DNA of 64,000 nucleotides, from assembly GCF_000312425.1 (NCBI RefSeq), contig NZ_HE997181.1, forward strand, positions 4,220,045 through 4,284,044, written 5' to 3'. A program made the translations under genes and the position numbers. Below are positions 26,844 through 37,127 of this stretch, one piece after another. The DNA is from Reyranella massiliensis 521. Lineage in GTDB: Bacteria > Pseudomonadota > Alphaproteobacteria > Reyranellales > Reyranellaceae. The first letter of the stretch is position 1. Every line of letters starts with the position of its first letter. Under the pieces are notes generated by a model, which saw nothing but the letters and a program-made list of their open reading frames with translations, was not told where the DNA came from and did no database searches.

Positions 26844-28060
26844 CGCCCGCCTCCGACGTACTGTTCGTATCGCGCTATTTTTGGCCCGAGCTCATCGGAT
26901 CGGCCCCGTTCAGCACCGACATCGCCGAATGGCTGACCCGACATGGCCGACGCACGACGGTGGTGAGCGGCTTGCCGCATTATCCGGAACCGGCAGTGTT
27001 TCCGGCCTATCGCGACGGAAAATGCCGGCGCGAGATCGTGGGCGGCAGCACCATCGAGCGGCTCTCTGTCGGTGCGCCGAAAGGCGGCGGCGCCCGTGCG
27101 CGCATCGCCAACGAGGCCGAGTTCCTGCTGCGAGGTCTCGCCGCCCTGACGACCGGCCGCATAGATCGCCACTCCATCGTGTTGGCGCTCTGCCCCTCAA
27201 TCCTCTCCGTCGCTCTCGGTGTCGCCGCCAAGCGACGCAACGGCGTCTGCGTCGCGGTGGTGCACGATATCCAGTCGGGCCTCGCCGAGAAGCTGGGGAT
27301 GACCGGAGGTGGCGGCCTCGCGCGCCTGATGCGGGCGTGCGAACGGCTCGTTCTCAATCGCACCGATCTCGTCGTGGTCCTCTCTACCGAGATGAAAGAT
27401 CAGCTTCGCGGCATTGGTGTCACCGTGCCGATCGAAGTCGTACCGCTCTGGGTCGATACAGATCAGATCAAGGTCGTGGAACCCGTCTCGCGCAGCTCGC
27501 TGAAGGTTCTCTACAGCGGCAATCTCGGCCGCAAGCAGGGGTTGGGCCAGATCGTCGATCTGGCCGCCGAGCTCGCCGTCAGCCGGCCCGACATCGAGAT
27601 CATTCTTCGCGGCAATGGCAGCCAGGGCCAGGAACTGGCCGCCGAGATTCGGCGCAGGCACCTTCCGAACGTGCGTCTTACCGAGCTGCAACCCAACGAA
27701 GCCCTGGGGCCTGCCCTGGCGGCGGGCGACATCCATCTCGTGCCGCAGAATCCAGAGGCGGCGGCATTCGCCGTGCCGTCCAAGGTCTTCAACATCATGG
27801 CCGTCGGCCGCCCCTTTGTCGCGACGGCGCTGCCCGGGAGCGTGCTTTGGGAATTGCAGCGCGAGAGCGGCGCTTTCCTTTGCGTGCCGCCCGACGAGCC
27901 ACTGGGCTTCGCCGAGGCCGTGCTGCGTTTGGCAGACGACGCCTGGTTGCGCCGCGAGCTCGGCCGCCGTGGCCGTGAGTTCGTCGAATTAAACTACGCC
28001 AAGCCCCGCGTTCTGGGTGCCTTCATGAGCCGCCTCGATGCTCTCACCGCACATCGGTGA
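26840..28060 (+). CDS. Glycosyltransferase, GT4 family, WcaI-like
   Basis: A 406-residue GT-B glycosyltransferase. The N-terminal DVLFVSRYFWPELIGSAPFSTDIAEWLTRHG start closely resembles the colanic-acid transferase WcaI group, and the C-terminal half has KVLYSGNLGRKQGL, LRGNGSQG and PSKVFNIMAVGRPFVA, typical GT4 donor-site motifs. It probably adds a fucosyl or other residue to the lipid-linked repeat at the inner-membrane face. The ATG overlaps the kinase stop (ATGA). Donor and acceptor are not deducible. Confidence 0.88.
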   Translation: MTPASDVLFVSRYFWPELIGSAPFSTDIAEWLTRHGRRTTVVSGLPHYPEPAVFPAYRDGKCRREIVGGSTIERLSVGAPKGGGARARIANEAEFLLRGLAALTTGRIDRHSIVLALCPSILSVALGVAAKRRNGVCVAVVHDIQSGLAEKLGMTGGGGLARLMRACERLVLNRTDLVVVLSTEMKDQLRGIGVTVPIEVVPLWVDTDQIKVVEPVSRSSLKVLYSGNLGRKQGLGQIVDLAAELAVSRPDIEIILRGNGSQGQELAAEIRRRHLPNVRLTELQPNEALGPALAAGDIHLVPQNPEAAAFAVPSKVFNIMAVGRPFVATALPGSVLWELQRESGAFLCVPPDEPLGFAEAVLRLADDAWLRRELGRRGREFVELNYAKPRVLGAFMSRLDALTAHR

Positions 28061-29261
28061 GGCTGCGCAGCGTCGCGTTCTGGTCTTCGAGCCGGACGCT
28101 GAAGGTCATTCGCAGGAATGGCTGCAGCATCTGATCGAATTTGCGGCCGCCGACCGCAGCCGTCCGGCAATCTCCGTGGCAGCGCCCGAGAGGTTGTGCC
28201 TGGCACTCGCGCGATCGCTGCCCGCTGACGTGATGGGCAGAGTGGAGCTGAGGTCGCTCTCGCTTAAGGAACTTCGTTGGTGCACCGACCGGCGGCTCAC
28301 GCTTGCAGCCCTTGCCCGCTGGTGGACGATGCGGAAGCACCTACGTCTGAGCGGTGCGGATAGCGGCTTCTTTCTTTCGCTCGACCTGCTTGCACTGCCA
28401 CTGGCATTCGGCCTCGGTGCCCAGGGCAAGACCTTGTCGGGCATCCTGTTTCGGCCCTCCGTGCACTATGGCAGCTTCGACGGACATCGTACGCACGGCC
28501 GCGAACGTTTGCGCGACGTACGCAAGGACCTGCTCTATCGATTGATGCTGCGCAATCCCGCGCTCGGGCGGGTATTGTCGCTCGATCCGTTCTTTCCCGC
28601 CCATGCCGGCAAGCATTACGCCAATGGCTGCAAGGTCGAGCATCTGCCGGATCCGGCGCATCCCGAAACCGGCACGGCCTCCGCGGGAAATGACAACGGC
28701 CCGAAAGCCAGCGGCCGCACCACCTTCCTGCTGTTCGGCTATCTGACTGAACGCAAGGGACCTCTGGTCGTTCTTGACGCTCTCGCCCGCCTCGCCCCTT
28801 CGACCGTGGCGAAGATCGGCGTCGTGCTGGCAGGTCGCGTCGATCCGGCGCTGCGCGGCCGCCTCGACGAACGATGCGCGCGCCTCGCCGCTCTTCACCC
28901 GCACCTTCAGCTCAGCATCGAGGATCGCCGCCTCGATCAAGCCGAGCTCGAAAACCTGGTCCGTCGCAGCGATGTCGTGCTGGCTCCCTATCAACGCTTT
29001 GTCGGTTCGAGCGGCGTGCTGCTCTGGGCGGCGCGCGCGGGCAAGCCTGTGCTGGCGCAGGCGTATGGCCTCGTCGGGCATCTGACACGCCAACATCGTC
29101 TGGGGCTCTCCGTCGATTCTTCCGATCCCGCTGCTGTCGCCGCGGCGATCACACAAATGGCACAGCTCGGGCCGTCGTCGTTCGTCGATCTCTCTGCGGC
29201 ACGAGCCTTCGCCGCCTCGCAAACACCACAGCGTTTTGCCGCGGCAGTGCTTGCCGCCTGA
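28038..29261 (+). CDS. Glycosyltransferase, GT4-like
   Basis: A 407-residue protein with a weak GT-B pattern. FLLFGYLTERKGPLVVLDAL starts the donor-binding half, and VLAPYQRFVGSSGVLLWAARAGKPVLA matches the E-x7-E-type region of GT4 enzymes, though the glutamates are substituted. The N-terminal half (VLVFEPDAEGHSQEW) is divergent. It overlaps the previous gene by 23 bases, so it is translationally coupled within the EPS operon. Probably a sugar transferase on the repeat unit; the specificity is unknown. Confidence 0.75.
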   Translation: MLSPHIGEAAQRRVLVFEPDAEGHSQEWLQHLIEFAAADRSRPAISVAAPERLCLALARSLPADVMGRVELRSLSLKELRWCTDRRLTLAALARWWTMRKHLRLSGADSGFFLSLDLLALPLAFGLGAQGKTLSGILFRPSVHYGSFDGHRTHGRERLRDVRKDLLYRLMLRNPALGRVLSLDPFFPAHAGKHYANGCKVEHLPDPAHPETGTASAGNDNGPKASGRTTFLLFGYLTERKGPLVVLDALARLAPSTVAKIGVVLAGRVDPALRGRLDERCARLAALHPHLQLSIEDRRLDQAELENLVRRSDVVLAPYQRFVGSSGVLLWAARAGKPVLAQAYGLVGHLTRQHRLGLSVDSSDPAAVAAAITQMAQLGPSSFVDLSAARAFAASQTPQRFAAAVLAA

Positions 29262-29357
29262 GGATTGAAGCGGCCCCAGCTTGATCACAACACCGGCGCG
29301 AGCCGATGTAGAGAATCATCCCAATATCGTCGAGACCCGCCCCGCACGGAGCCTCTG

Positions 29358-30878
29358 ATGAATTCTCGCGACAAGTCGCAATCGGCAGCAATTCCGATGG
29401 CGCAATCTCTTCCTCTTCCCGGCGATGCTGTCGCCGAGGTCGTCAACGCGCCTGCACCGCTGCTCGGCGCCGGTGGCCGCACGATCTCCGAAGCGATCGT
29501 GACGCGCCTCGTGGCGACGTTCGACGGTGCCTGCATTCTCGGAACCGGATTCGCCGCGATGCATTGGCGCAGCGCGGCCATCGATTGGCATCTCGAAGCG
29601 TTGGTCGTGCTGCTCGGCACCGTGCTCGGCCTCAACCTTCTGCATCTCGCGGGTGCGCATCGCTTCGCGCAATTCTCTCATCTCGACAGCGCCTTGGGGC
29701 GCATGCTCTTCGGTTGGCTGAGCACACTCGCCGTGCTGTTCCTGGCCGCTCTGCTCATCGAGCCCATCAGCGCAGCCGACGGCTCGTGGATCGCAGCGTG
29801 GTTCACCGGCAGCGTCATCCTGCTGGGCCTAGGCCGTGTTGCATTACGCCGGCTGATGCAGCGCTGGGCCGACGAAGGCCGGTTGGGCGAGCGCATTGCC
29901 ATTGTCGGTGCGGGGCCGATCGCCCAGCATCTCTTGCGCAGCCTGAACGGCGTATCGGCAACGTCGAACCTGCGCATCGTCGGTGTTTACGACGATGAGG
30001 CCGAGACGCTGCCGCGTCGCTGCATGGGGCACGACATTCTCGGTCGTGTCGACGATCTGGTCAGCGACGTGCGTCGCTACGGCATCGACACGGTGATCGT
30101 CGCACTGCCCCTCGGCGCCGATCACCAGCTCGTCGAAACGCTGAACAAGCTTGCTCTCACGCCAGTCGATGTCCGGCTCTGCCCGGACGCCTTCGGCCTG
30201 CAGCTTGGCACCGTTTCCGTAAGCCATATCGGCGGCTACACGTTCCTCAACGCCATCGACCGCCCCCTGCGCGACTGGCGATGGATCGCCAAGAGCATCG
30301 AGGACCGGCTGGTCGCGGCCGGCATCGTCACCCTGATTTCGCCGCTTCTGCTGGCCATCGCCGTCCTGATCAAGCTCGACAGCCCGGGGCCGGTGTTCTT
30401 CCGCCAGAAGCGCTACGGCTTCAACAACCAGCTGATCGAGGTGTGGAAGTTCCGCACCATGTACCACGAGCAGAGCGACGCGAATGCCGAACAGCTTACG
30501 AGGCGCGGCGACCCTCGCATCACCCGCTTCGGTGCCTTCCTGCGCCGTACGAGCCTCGATGAGCTTCCGCAATTCCTGAACGTGCTACGCGGCGACATGT
30601 CGGTCGTCGGTCCGCGTCCGCACGCTACGGCCGCGAAGGCCGGCACCCTTCTCTATCAGGAGGCGGTGAAATACTACGACGCACGTCATCGCGTGAAACC
30701 GGGCATCACCGGCTGGGCCCAGGTCAATGGATGGCGGGGAGAGACCGACACCGTCGAACAAATACGAAAGCGTGTCGAGCATGACCTCTATTACATCGAG
30801 CATTGGTCGATCGGCTTCGACCTCAAAATCATCCTCCGCACCGCGTTCGGCGGCTTCACTGGCCGCAACGCCTTCTGA
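29358..30878 (+). CDS. Undecaprenyl-phosphate sugar phosphotransferase (WcaJ-like)
   Basis: A 506-residue polyisoprenyl-phosphate hexose-1-phosphate transferase that starts the repeat unit by linking a sugar phosphate (usually glucose-1-P) to undecaprenyl phosphate. Four hydrophobic segments lie in the first 190 residues, then a CoA-binding-like Rossmann region ([14 protein letters not shown]). The C-terminal catalytic domain has [50 protein letters not shown] and [15 protein letters not shown] 29358 follows a GGAG; upstream extension is low-complexity. It defines the pathway as Wzx/Wzy-dependent. Confidence 0.94.
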   Translation: MNSRDKSQSAAIPMAQSLPLPGDAVAEVVNAPAPLLGAGGRTISEAIVTRLVATFDGACILGTGFAAMHWRSAAIDWHLEALVVLLGTVLGLNLLHLAGAHRFAQFSHLDSALGRMLFGWLSTLAVLFLAALLIEPISAADGSWIAAWFTGSVILLGLGRVALRRLMQRWADEGRLGERIAIVGAGPIAQHLLRSLNGVSATSNLRIVGVYDDEAETLPRRCMGHDILGRVDDLVSDVRRYGIDTVIVALPLGADHQLVETLNKLALTPVDVRLCPDAFGLQLGTVSVSHIGGYTFLNAIDRPLRDWRWIAKSIEDRLVAAGIVTLISPLLLAIAVLIKLDSPGPVFFRQKRYGFNNQLIEVWKFRTMYHEQSDANAEQLTRRGDPRITRFGAFLRRTSLDELPQFLNVLRGDMSVVGPRPHATAAKAGTLLYQEAVKYYDARHRVKPGITGWAQVNGWRGETDTVEQIRKRVEHDLYYIEHWSIGFDLKIILRTAFGGFTGRNAF

Positions 30879-32085
30879 GGAGCGCCTGGGGCGGCCGCCG
30901 CGCTGCCTATGGCTGACGCTCGCGGACCCCGAACCGCGTCACAACGGCCAGTTCGTCTATTCCGGCGGACTGATCGACGCGATGCGCTCCGCCGGCAGCG
31001 AGGTCGAGGTTCTGGGGCTGCGTCGCGCCGAGTCGCACAAAGGCAACGGTTGGCGGGAGGATCATGTCGTCTGGTGGCTGGCGGACGACACGCCTCATTC
31101 GCATTGGGGAAGCCTCGCCTCGGCATTGCCGCATATTGCCTATCGCTGCCGTACCTCGGGCATGCGACGCACCCTCGACGAGCTTCTGCACTATGGGGAA
31201 TGGGACGGCGTCGTCTTCGACGGAATCTCCGTCGGCTGGGCGCTGCCGCGAGTGCTCGACTACTATGCCGGCCGCCCCAACAGGCCGCGGCTGATCTATG
31301 TCTCTCACAACCACGAAGAAAGCGTGCGGGCCCAGATCGCCGAGAGCCAGCCACTGTTCCTGAAGCGGCAGGCCGTCCGCCTCGACGCCCTCAAAGTATC
31401 ATGGCTGGAGCGTGACCTGGTCGATGCGGTCGATTTCGTAACCGCCATCACGCCGGAGGACCTCTCGCTCTATCGCCGCAGGCGCTGCGACAAGCCGATG
31501 GGCGTCGTGACACCGGGCTACTGCGGCCGGCGAATCGAGAAGCGGCGCCTCTCGGAGGACCTTCCGCGTCGCGCCGTCATCGTCGGCAGCTACGACTGGA
31601 TCGCCAAGCGCATGAACCTGGCCGAATTCGTCGACATTGCCGATCCGATGTTCACCGAGGCGGAGGCTGAACTGCAGGCCGTCGGCAGCGCCGAAGAAAC
31701 CTTCCTGAGCCAGCTTCGCCAGCGGGTAAACGCCACCGAGTTCACCGGCACGGTTCCCGAGATCGGCCCCTTTCTCGACCAGGCCCGCATCGCCATCGTG
31801 CCCGAGCGCAACGGCGGCGGCTTCAAACTCAAGGTTCTGGAGTACGTGTTCAACCGCGTGCCGGTGTTCGCGCTGACCGGCTCCTTCGCCGGTGTTCCGC
31901 TGCGTCACAACGACAGTGTCATGCTGTTTCCCGACCATGCGGCCCTCGCGCACGGCGTGCTCGAAGCGATCGACGACCTCGATCTGCTGAACCGGCTCCA
32001 GGAGCGCGCCTTCGCCGCCTGTCGCGATCAGTTCGACTGGTCGAGCCGAGGCCGCCAGATCCTGTCGGCAATCACCGAGCCATGA
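30781..32085 (+). CDS. Glycosyltransferase, GT4-like, uncertain start
   Basis: A protein of up to 434 residues. RCLWLTLADPEPRHNGQFVYSGGLIDAMRSAG is the real domain start, and VIVGSYDWIAKRMN, IVPERNGGGFKLKVLEYVFNRVPVFA are donor-side GT4 motifs. The only in-frame ATG (30781) lies 98 bases inside the preceding gene and encodes a Ser/Thr-rich stretch unlike the family. The true start may be a non-ATG codon just after 30878, for example CTG 30892 near GAGGAG. The stop overlaps the next ATG (ATGA). Sugar specificity unknown. Confidence 0.8.
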   Translation: MTSITSSIGRSASTSKSSSAPRSAASLAATPSEERLGRPPRCLWLTLADPEPRHNGQFVYSGGLIDAMRSAGSEVEVLGLRRAESHKGNGWREDHVVWWLADDTPHSHWGSLASALPHIAYRCRTSGMRRTLDELLHYGEWDGVVFDGISVGWALPRVLDYYAGRPNRPRLIYVSHNHEESVRAQIAESQPLFLKRQAVRLDALKVSWLERDLVDAVDFVTAITPEDLSLYRRRRCDKPMGVVTPGYCGRRIEKRRLSEDLPRRAVIVGSYDWIAKRMNLAEFVDIADPMFTEAEAELQAVGSAEETFLSQLRQRVNATEFTGTVPEIGPFLDQARIAIVPERNGGGFKLKVLEYVFNRVPVFALTGSFAGVPLRHNDSVMLFPDHAALAHGVLEAIDDLDLLNRLQERAFAACRDQFDWSSRGRQILSAITEP

Positions 32086-33419
32086 CGGCGGCGGCGACAT
32101 ATTTCGACGCCTCCGACCGGCGCCTGACCGCCTTCGACCTGGCGCTGATCGCCCTCTTTCTGCTGGGGCTCTACCTCGGCGTCTCGCTTCAGATCACGTC
32201 GAAGATCCCGCTGACCTGCGCCCCGTCGGGCTTTGCCGGGCTGATCCTGCTATGGCGCCGTCGTGACGACATGCAGCCGCGCCATCTCGCCGGCCTTCTC
32301 GGCGTCATTGCGCTCTACCTCGTCTGGATCCTGATAGCGACCGACCTTGCCTTCCTCAGCAAGCGATTCACCGGGCTCGTGCAGCTCACCTACGGGCTGG
32401 TGATCGGATACGGCCTGTTCCTGACCTTGCTGCGCGCCGAACGGCGGCAGCTCGCCAACATCCTGCTAGGCTTCTGCTTGTTCATCATCGTCGGTTGCAT
32501 TCTGGAGAGCCATACAGGCCTGCGCGCCATCAGCGACAAGGTACGCGAGAAGATCTACGACTCCGGTGTCGTCTACGACGCCGATCTCCGCGACCAGCTT
32601 CTCTACGGGCGCATCAGGCCGAAGCTCTTCACCTCCGAGCCGTCGGCCGTGACCTTCGCCTATACGCATTATTGTTCGATCTGGCTGGTGGTCAGCCCCT
32701 GGCGTTGGAAGCTTCTGATCTATCTCGGTTTGGTCGGCCTCGCGATGATCGTGCTGCCGGGGCCGACCCTGGTCCTGATGCTGTTGCTGATGATCCCCTA
32801 TCTCGTCCTGCTCTCGGGCGCGAACAGCCGGCGCTCGACGACCCGGCTCATCGGCATGATCGCACTTTCCGTCGTGGTGCTGGGCATTACCGTGGTCGTC
32901 GGACAGACCCTGTTTGCAGCCCGGCTGGCCGAACTGTCGCGCGGCGAGGATGCAAGTTTCTTCTATCGCTTCACCGGCCCCATGCTGGTTGCGTTCGACA
33001 TCTTCCGCCATTTCCCGATAGCCGGCGCAGGCCTTACCGGCGAGCCTTTCATCACCGACAACGTGATGAACGTCTACATGAACTCGCCTTCCTTCCAGTC
33101 CGCCTGGCGCATCAGTCGCATCGGCGACGTGCTGACCAACTACTTCTGGCTGCACTGGATCTATCTCGGTCTGGTGGGAGGCGTGGTCATGTTCGCGGCC
33201 CTGTCCGTCTGGCTGCGGATGCTGGGCGTGCCGAGCATTCTCTACTGCTGGGCTGTGTGGTTGATCCTGGGACAGGCATCGGGCTCCTATGTTGGCCCGA
33301 AGACCTGGGCCGTGCTGCTGATTGCCGCCGGCACCTCGATCCTCAGCGTTCGCACCGTTCGCGAGCGACACGACCCGGCCCACTGGCAATCCGTCGTTCC
33401 AACAAGATTTGCAACATGA
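32082..33419 (+). CDS. Exopolysaccharide polymerase / O-antigen ligase-like membrane protein (Wzy)
   Basis: A 445-residue inner-membrane protein with about 11-12 hydrophobic segments and one large periplasmic loop (about residues 150-200). HFPIAGAGLTGEPF sits in the region where Wzy and WaaL proteins carry their Wzy_C motif. Wzy polymerises undecaprenyl-linked repeats in the periplasm. Assignment rests on topology and on being the only polytopic non-flippase protein of the operon; sequence identity in this family is low. It is coupled to the preceding gene by ATGA. Confidence 0.8.
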   Translation: MTAAATYFDASDRRLTAFDLALIALFLLGLYLGVSLQITSKIPLTCAPSGFAGLILLWRRRDDMQPRHLAGLLGVIALYLVWILIATDLAFLSKRFTGLVQLTYGLVIGYGLFLTLLRAERRQLANILLGFCLFIIVGCILESHTGLRAISDKVREKIYDSGVVYDADLRDQLLYGRIRPKLFTSEPSAVTFAYTHYCSIWLVVSPWRWKLLIYLGLVGLAMIVLPGPTLVLMLLLMIPYLVLLSGANSRRSTTRLIGMIALSVVVLGITVVVGQTLFAARLAELSRGEDASFFYRFTGPMLVAFDIFRHFPIAGAGLTGEPFITDNVMNVYMNSPSFQSAWRISRIGDVLTNYFWLHWIYLGLVGGVVMFAALSVWLRMLGVPSILYCWAVWLILGQASGSYVGPKTWAVLLIAAGTSILSVRTVRERHDPAHWQSVVPTRFAT

Positions 33420-33581
33420 ACCCGATCGACGACATCAGTGCCGCGGACTGACGGGCATTGGCGCCGATCTCACTCGCGGCGACGGTGACCGCGGCACAGC
33501 GGCCCTAACAGCGCGTCGCGCGAAGGCCACAGCGTCAAGACAAATGTAGCGAGTATCGCCTCTGGGTCGATCGCAGGGGAC

Positions 33582-35117
33582 CTAGGGCTCAAGAACGGCG
33601 CGCCGACGTCGGACGAAGATGGCAGCGCGGTGAACGCCCGAACGTATCTCGCGCCGCGTTTCCGGCCAGAGCAGCAAGACCAGCAAGATGACGGTCGAGG
33701 CGGCCGCACCGACGGCCGCGACGGATTCGACCGATAAGTTGCGCGGCACACAGGCTCTCACCAAGGCCACCGTCATTGCCGCAACAATGGCGGCCGACGC
33801 CGGCGGCGCGATCGCGCGCCAGACGTCGATGTTGCGGACTGGACCGTGCCGGGTGGCGAGCCAGAACGAGAGCGGCGTGCGCAGCGCCAGCCCCGTGACT
33901 GCCAAGGCGGCGGCGACGCCCACACCTCCCCAGGGCAGGCCGGCTCCAATTGCCAGCAGGCAAATTCCCGCGTCGATCAGCGTCGCCCGCAGCAGCTCCA
34001 CCGTTCGGCCCTGCGTCAGGTAGAGCAGGCCCATCGTCAGCAGCACCGGCAGGAAGATCGCCGACACGCTGAACAGAGCGGCAAGCGGCACCGCGGCCGT
34101 CCATGACGGGCCGAACAGGATCTCCACCATCCAGTCGGCCGTCAATGCGACGACCGCAAAGACCGGCATGGTGAGCAGACCGAGCTTCTGCACGATCTGC
34201 CGGAACATGGCGCGGTAGCGCTCCGGCTGATCGACGAGCCGGCTCAGCGCCGGCATTCCGGCAGCATAGACCGGCGCGTTAATGGTGTTCACCGGCAGAA
34301 GCAGGAGTCGCGTCGTGCGCTCGTAAAGGCCCAGCGCCGCCGGTCCCCACAGCCAGCCGATCATGATCTGGTCGAAGCTGCGCGCCGTCGCCGAGGCGAG
34401 GCCGCTTGCGGTCACAGATATTCCAAAACGCAGCAGGCCACCCAGTTCGGGGGCCGCAGCCGGTCGGGACGGCCGCCAGCGGCAGACGACCCAGCTTCCG
34501 ATCATGAGGATGCCTGGCGTGATCAGCCGCTGGGCGACCAGCGCCCAGTAGCCTTCGCCCGCCAGAGCAAGGCCGATGGCCGCGACATAACCTGCGTAGT
34601 CGGCCATGGTCTCCAGGCCGGCGATGGCCGCAAACCGCATTTGGCGACGCAGCAAGGCCCAGTGCTGGACCGTGAGGCCACTCATCGCAAAGCCGAGGGC
34701 CAGCCAACGGGCCACCGAGGTGAGTTCCGGTTGTCCATAGAATGCCGCCAGCAACGGCGCTGCCAGAACTAGAGCGAGCGCCAGCAAGGTTCCGGCCGCG
34801 GCATTGATCCAGAACAGCGCCGAGACCTGCGCCTGCGTGAGGTCGGTCTTCTGGATGGTGGCTGCGGAGAGACCGAGCTCCTTCAGAAGGTCGAGCACCA
34901 ACCCGACCGCCGCCACCATCGCCAAAAGGCCGAAAGCCGACGGCGGCAAAAGGCGCGCCAGCACGACGAGCGTGGCGAGTTGCCCCAGCACGCGCACGCC
35001 CTGCGCGCCCATGAGCAAAGCGCCACCGCGCCGTGACCGTCGACTTAGGTCAGCATCGAGATGACCAGTCGCGAGCTCCGCCTCAGGCGACGGCGCGGCG
35101 TTTCTCGGAAGCGACAT
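33582..35117 (-). CDS. Lipopolysaccharide/EPS flippase (Wzx, WzxC type)
   Basis: A 511-residue polytopic protein with about 12-14 segments of the MATE/polysaccharide-transport superfamily. GGALLMGAQGVRVLGQLATLVVLARLLPPSAFGLLAM is the classic Wzx N-terminus, and FDQIMIGWLWGPAALGLYERTTRLL is the WzxC-type middle motif. It flips lipid-linked repeat units to the periplasmic face. It overlaps the fcl 3' end by 35 bases and is last in the minus-strand operon with gmd and fcl. It is convergent with wzy across 162 bases in which I see no gene. Confidence 0.93.
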   Translation of the reverse strand: MSLPRNAAPSPEAELATGHLDADLSRRSRRGGALLMGAQGVRVLGQLATLVVLARLLPPSAFGLLAMVAAVGLVLDLLKELGLSAATIQKTDLTQAQVSALFWINAAAGTLLALALVLAAPLLAAFYGQPELTSVARWLALGFAMSGLTVQHWALLRRQMRFAAIAGLETMADYAGYVAAIGLALAGEGYWALVAQRLITPGILMIGSWVVCRWRPSRPAAAPELGGLLRFGISVTASGLASATARSFDQIMIGWLWGPAALGLYERTTRLLLLPVNTINAPVYAAGMPALSRLVDQPERYRAMFRQIVQKLGLLTMPVFAVVALTADWMVEILFGPSWTAAVPLAALFSVSAIFLPVLLTMGLLYLTQGRTVELLRATLIDAGICLLAIGAGLPWGGVGVAAALAVTGLALRTPLSFWLATRHGPVRNIDVWRAIAPPASAAIVAAMTVALVRACVPRNLSVESVAAVGAAASTVILLVLLLWPETRREIRSGVHRAAIFVRRRRAVLEP

Positions 35118-36054
35118 TGTCGACGTACCAGCGGTAGGTCTCCTCGAGACCCGCCTGCAGGGGCGTACGCGCCCGCCAGCCGAGCGAGGCGGCCAAAGAA
35201 GTATCGATCATCTTGCGCGGCGTGCCATCCGGCCGTGACGTATCGAAGCGGATTCCGCCCTTGTAGCCGACGACCTTGCAGATCAGTTCGACGAGATCGC
35301 GGATCGGCACATCCGAGCCCTGGCCGAGATTGACGATCCCCTCGTCGGAGAAGTGCTGCATCAGATAGACCATGCCGTCGGCGGCATCGTCGACGAACAG
35401 GAACTCGCGCCGGACGGCTCCCGTCCCCCAAACCTCCATGGTCGGCGCCTGGGTAAGCTTGGCCTGATGTGCCTTCACGATCAGAGCCGGCACGACGTGA
35501 CTCTGCATCAGGTCGAAGTTGTCGCCCGGACCATAGAGATTGGTCGGCATGACCGAGATGAAGTCGCAGCCGTACTGCCGCCGGTAGGCCTGGCCGAGCT
35601 TGATGCCGGCGATCTTGGCGACGGCGTACCATTGGTTCGTCGGCTCCAGCGCGCCAGTGAGCAGAGCCGCTTCCGGGATCGGCTGCGGCGCCAGACGCGG
35701 GTAGATGCAGGACGAGCCCAGCAGCATCAGCTTCTCGACGCCGACGCGGCGTGAAGCCTCGACGACATTGGTCTGGATCATCAGATTGTCGTAGATGAAC
35801 TCGGCCGGCCGCGTATCGTTGGCGTAGATTCCGCCGACCCGTGCCGCCGCCAGGAATACCGCCTGCGGCTTGGCCTCGCGCATCCAGCGCTCGACCTGAT
35901 CGGGGTGCCGCAAATCCACGGACTCGCGCGGCGCCACGACGATCTCGCAGCCCTCGCTCTGCAGGCGGCGCACCAACGCGCCGCCCACCAGGCCGCGATG
36001 GCCTGCGACCCAGACTCGCTTATTGCGCAGCGTGTAGCGTGGGGTACTGGGCAT
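35083..36054 (-). CDS. fcl: GDP-L-fucose synthase
   Basis: A 323-residue extended SDR that epimerises and reduces GDP-4-keto-6-deoxymannose to GDP-L-fucose using [23 protein letters not shown] gives the Rossmann glycine motif (about 18-27), then [17 protein letters not shown], the catalytic pair in [10 protein letters not shown] and [10 protein letters not shown]. All are diagnostic of Fcl/WcaG. The gene overlaps gmd by 35 bases. Together with gmd it supplies fucose for the polysaccharide. Confidence 0.97.
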   Translation of the reverse strand: MPSTPRYTLRNKRVWVAGHRGLVGGALVRRLQSEGCEIVVAPRESVDLRHPDQVERWMREAKPQAVFLAAARVGGIYANDTRPAEFIYDNLMIQTNVVEASRRVGVEKLMLLGSSCIYPRLAPQPIPEAALLTGALEPTNQWYAVAKIAGIKLGQAYRRQYGCDFISVMPTNLYGPGDNFDLMQSHVVPALIVKAHQAKLTQAPTMEVWGTGAVRREFLFVDDAADGMVYLMQHFSDEGIVNLGQGSDVPIRDLVELICKVVGYKGGIRFDTSRPDGTPRKMIDTSLAASLGWRARTPLQAGLEETYRWYVDNVASEKRRAVA

Positions 36055-37111
36055 AACGCTCTCCCATTCCTTTCAGGATGACACGGTCGGCCTCGACCAT
36101 TTCGGCCACGAGTTGCGGGAAGCTGGTACGATGGCGCCAGCCGAGCTTGGTAAGGGCCTTCGCCGGATCGCCGAGGAGCAGATCGACTTCGGTCGGCCGG
36201 CGATAGGCCGGATCGAGCGCAACCAGCACGTTGCCGGTGCGCCGGCAGTAGCCCTGCTCCTCGTCGCCCGTCCCCTGCCACTCGATGGGCCGGCCGATCT
36301 GGCCGAACGCCAGCTCGACGAACTCACGTACCGTATGGGTCTCGCCGGTCGCCAGCACGTAGTCGTCGGCCTCCTCCTGCTGGAGGATGCGCCACATGCC
36401 CTCGACATAGTCGCGGGCGTGACCCCAGTCGCGCTTGGCGTCGAGGTTGCCGAGATAAAGGCGGTCCTGATAGCCGCGCTCGATGGCCGCGACGGCGCGC
36501 GTGATCTTGCGGGTCACGAAGGTTTCGCCGCGGATCGGCGATTCGTGATTGAACAGGATCCCGTTCGACGCGTGCATGCCATAGGCCTCGCGGTAGTTCA
36601 CCGTGATCCAGTAGGCGTAGAGCTTTGCCACGGCATAGGGACTGCGCGGATAGAACGGCGTCAGCTCGCGCTGCGGCGTCTCACGCACCTTGCCGAACAG
36701 TTCGGACGTCGAGGCCTGGTAGAAGCGCACGTGATCCTGCATCTCCAGAATGCGAATCGCCTCGAGCATGCGCAGCGTTCCGAGGGCGTCGGTGTTGGCC
36801 GTGTATTCCGGCGTCTCGAAGCTCACCTGCACGTGGCTCTGTGCCGCCAGGTTGTAGACCTCGGTCGGCTTGATCTCGTTCAGCAACCGTAAAAGGTTGG
36901 TCGAATCAGTCATGTCCCCGTAATGCAGGAACAGACGAACGTCGCTATCGTGGCGGTCGCGGTAGAGATAGTCGATGCGTTCGGTGTTGAGCGACGAGGA
37001 GCGGCGCTTGATGCCGTGCACCACATAGCCCTGCCCCAATAGGAAGTCGGCGAGGTAGGCGCCGTCCTGCCCGGTGATTCCGGTGATGAGGGCGATTTTG
37101 TCCTTCGACAT
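36020..37111 (-). CDS. gmd: GDP-mannose 4,6-dehydratase
   Basis: A 363-residue extended [22 protein letters not shown] (about 8-26), [15 protein letters not shown], the STSELFGKV catalytic Thr/Glu region, the [12 protein letters not shown]xxxK motif and [14 protein letters not shown] are diagnostic. It converts GDP-D-mannose (from ManC) to GDP-4-keto-6-deoxymannose with bound NADP+. It is the second gene of the minus-strand operon, 16 bases after a glycosyltransferase and overlapping fcl. Confidence 0.98.
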   Translation of the reverse strand: MSKDKIALITGITGQDGAYLADFLLGQGYVVHGIKRRSSSLNTERIDYLYRDRHDSDVRLFLHYGDMTDSTNLLRLLNEIKPTEVYNLAAQSHVQVSFETPEYTANTDALGTLRMLEAIRILEMQDHVRFYQASTSELFGKVRETPQRELTPFYPRSPYAVAKLYAYWITVNYREAYGMHASNGILFNHESPIRGETFVTRKITRAVAAIERGYQDRLYLGNLDAKRDWGHARDYVEGMWRILQQEEADDYVLATGETHTVREFVELAFGQIGRPIEWQGTGDEEQGYCRRTGNVLVALDPAYRRPTEVDLLLGDPAKALTKLGWRHRTSFPQLVAEMVEADRVILKGMGERYAQYPTLHAAQ

Positions 37112-37127
37112 GCTGGCGACCTTCCGT

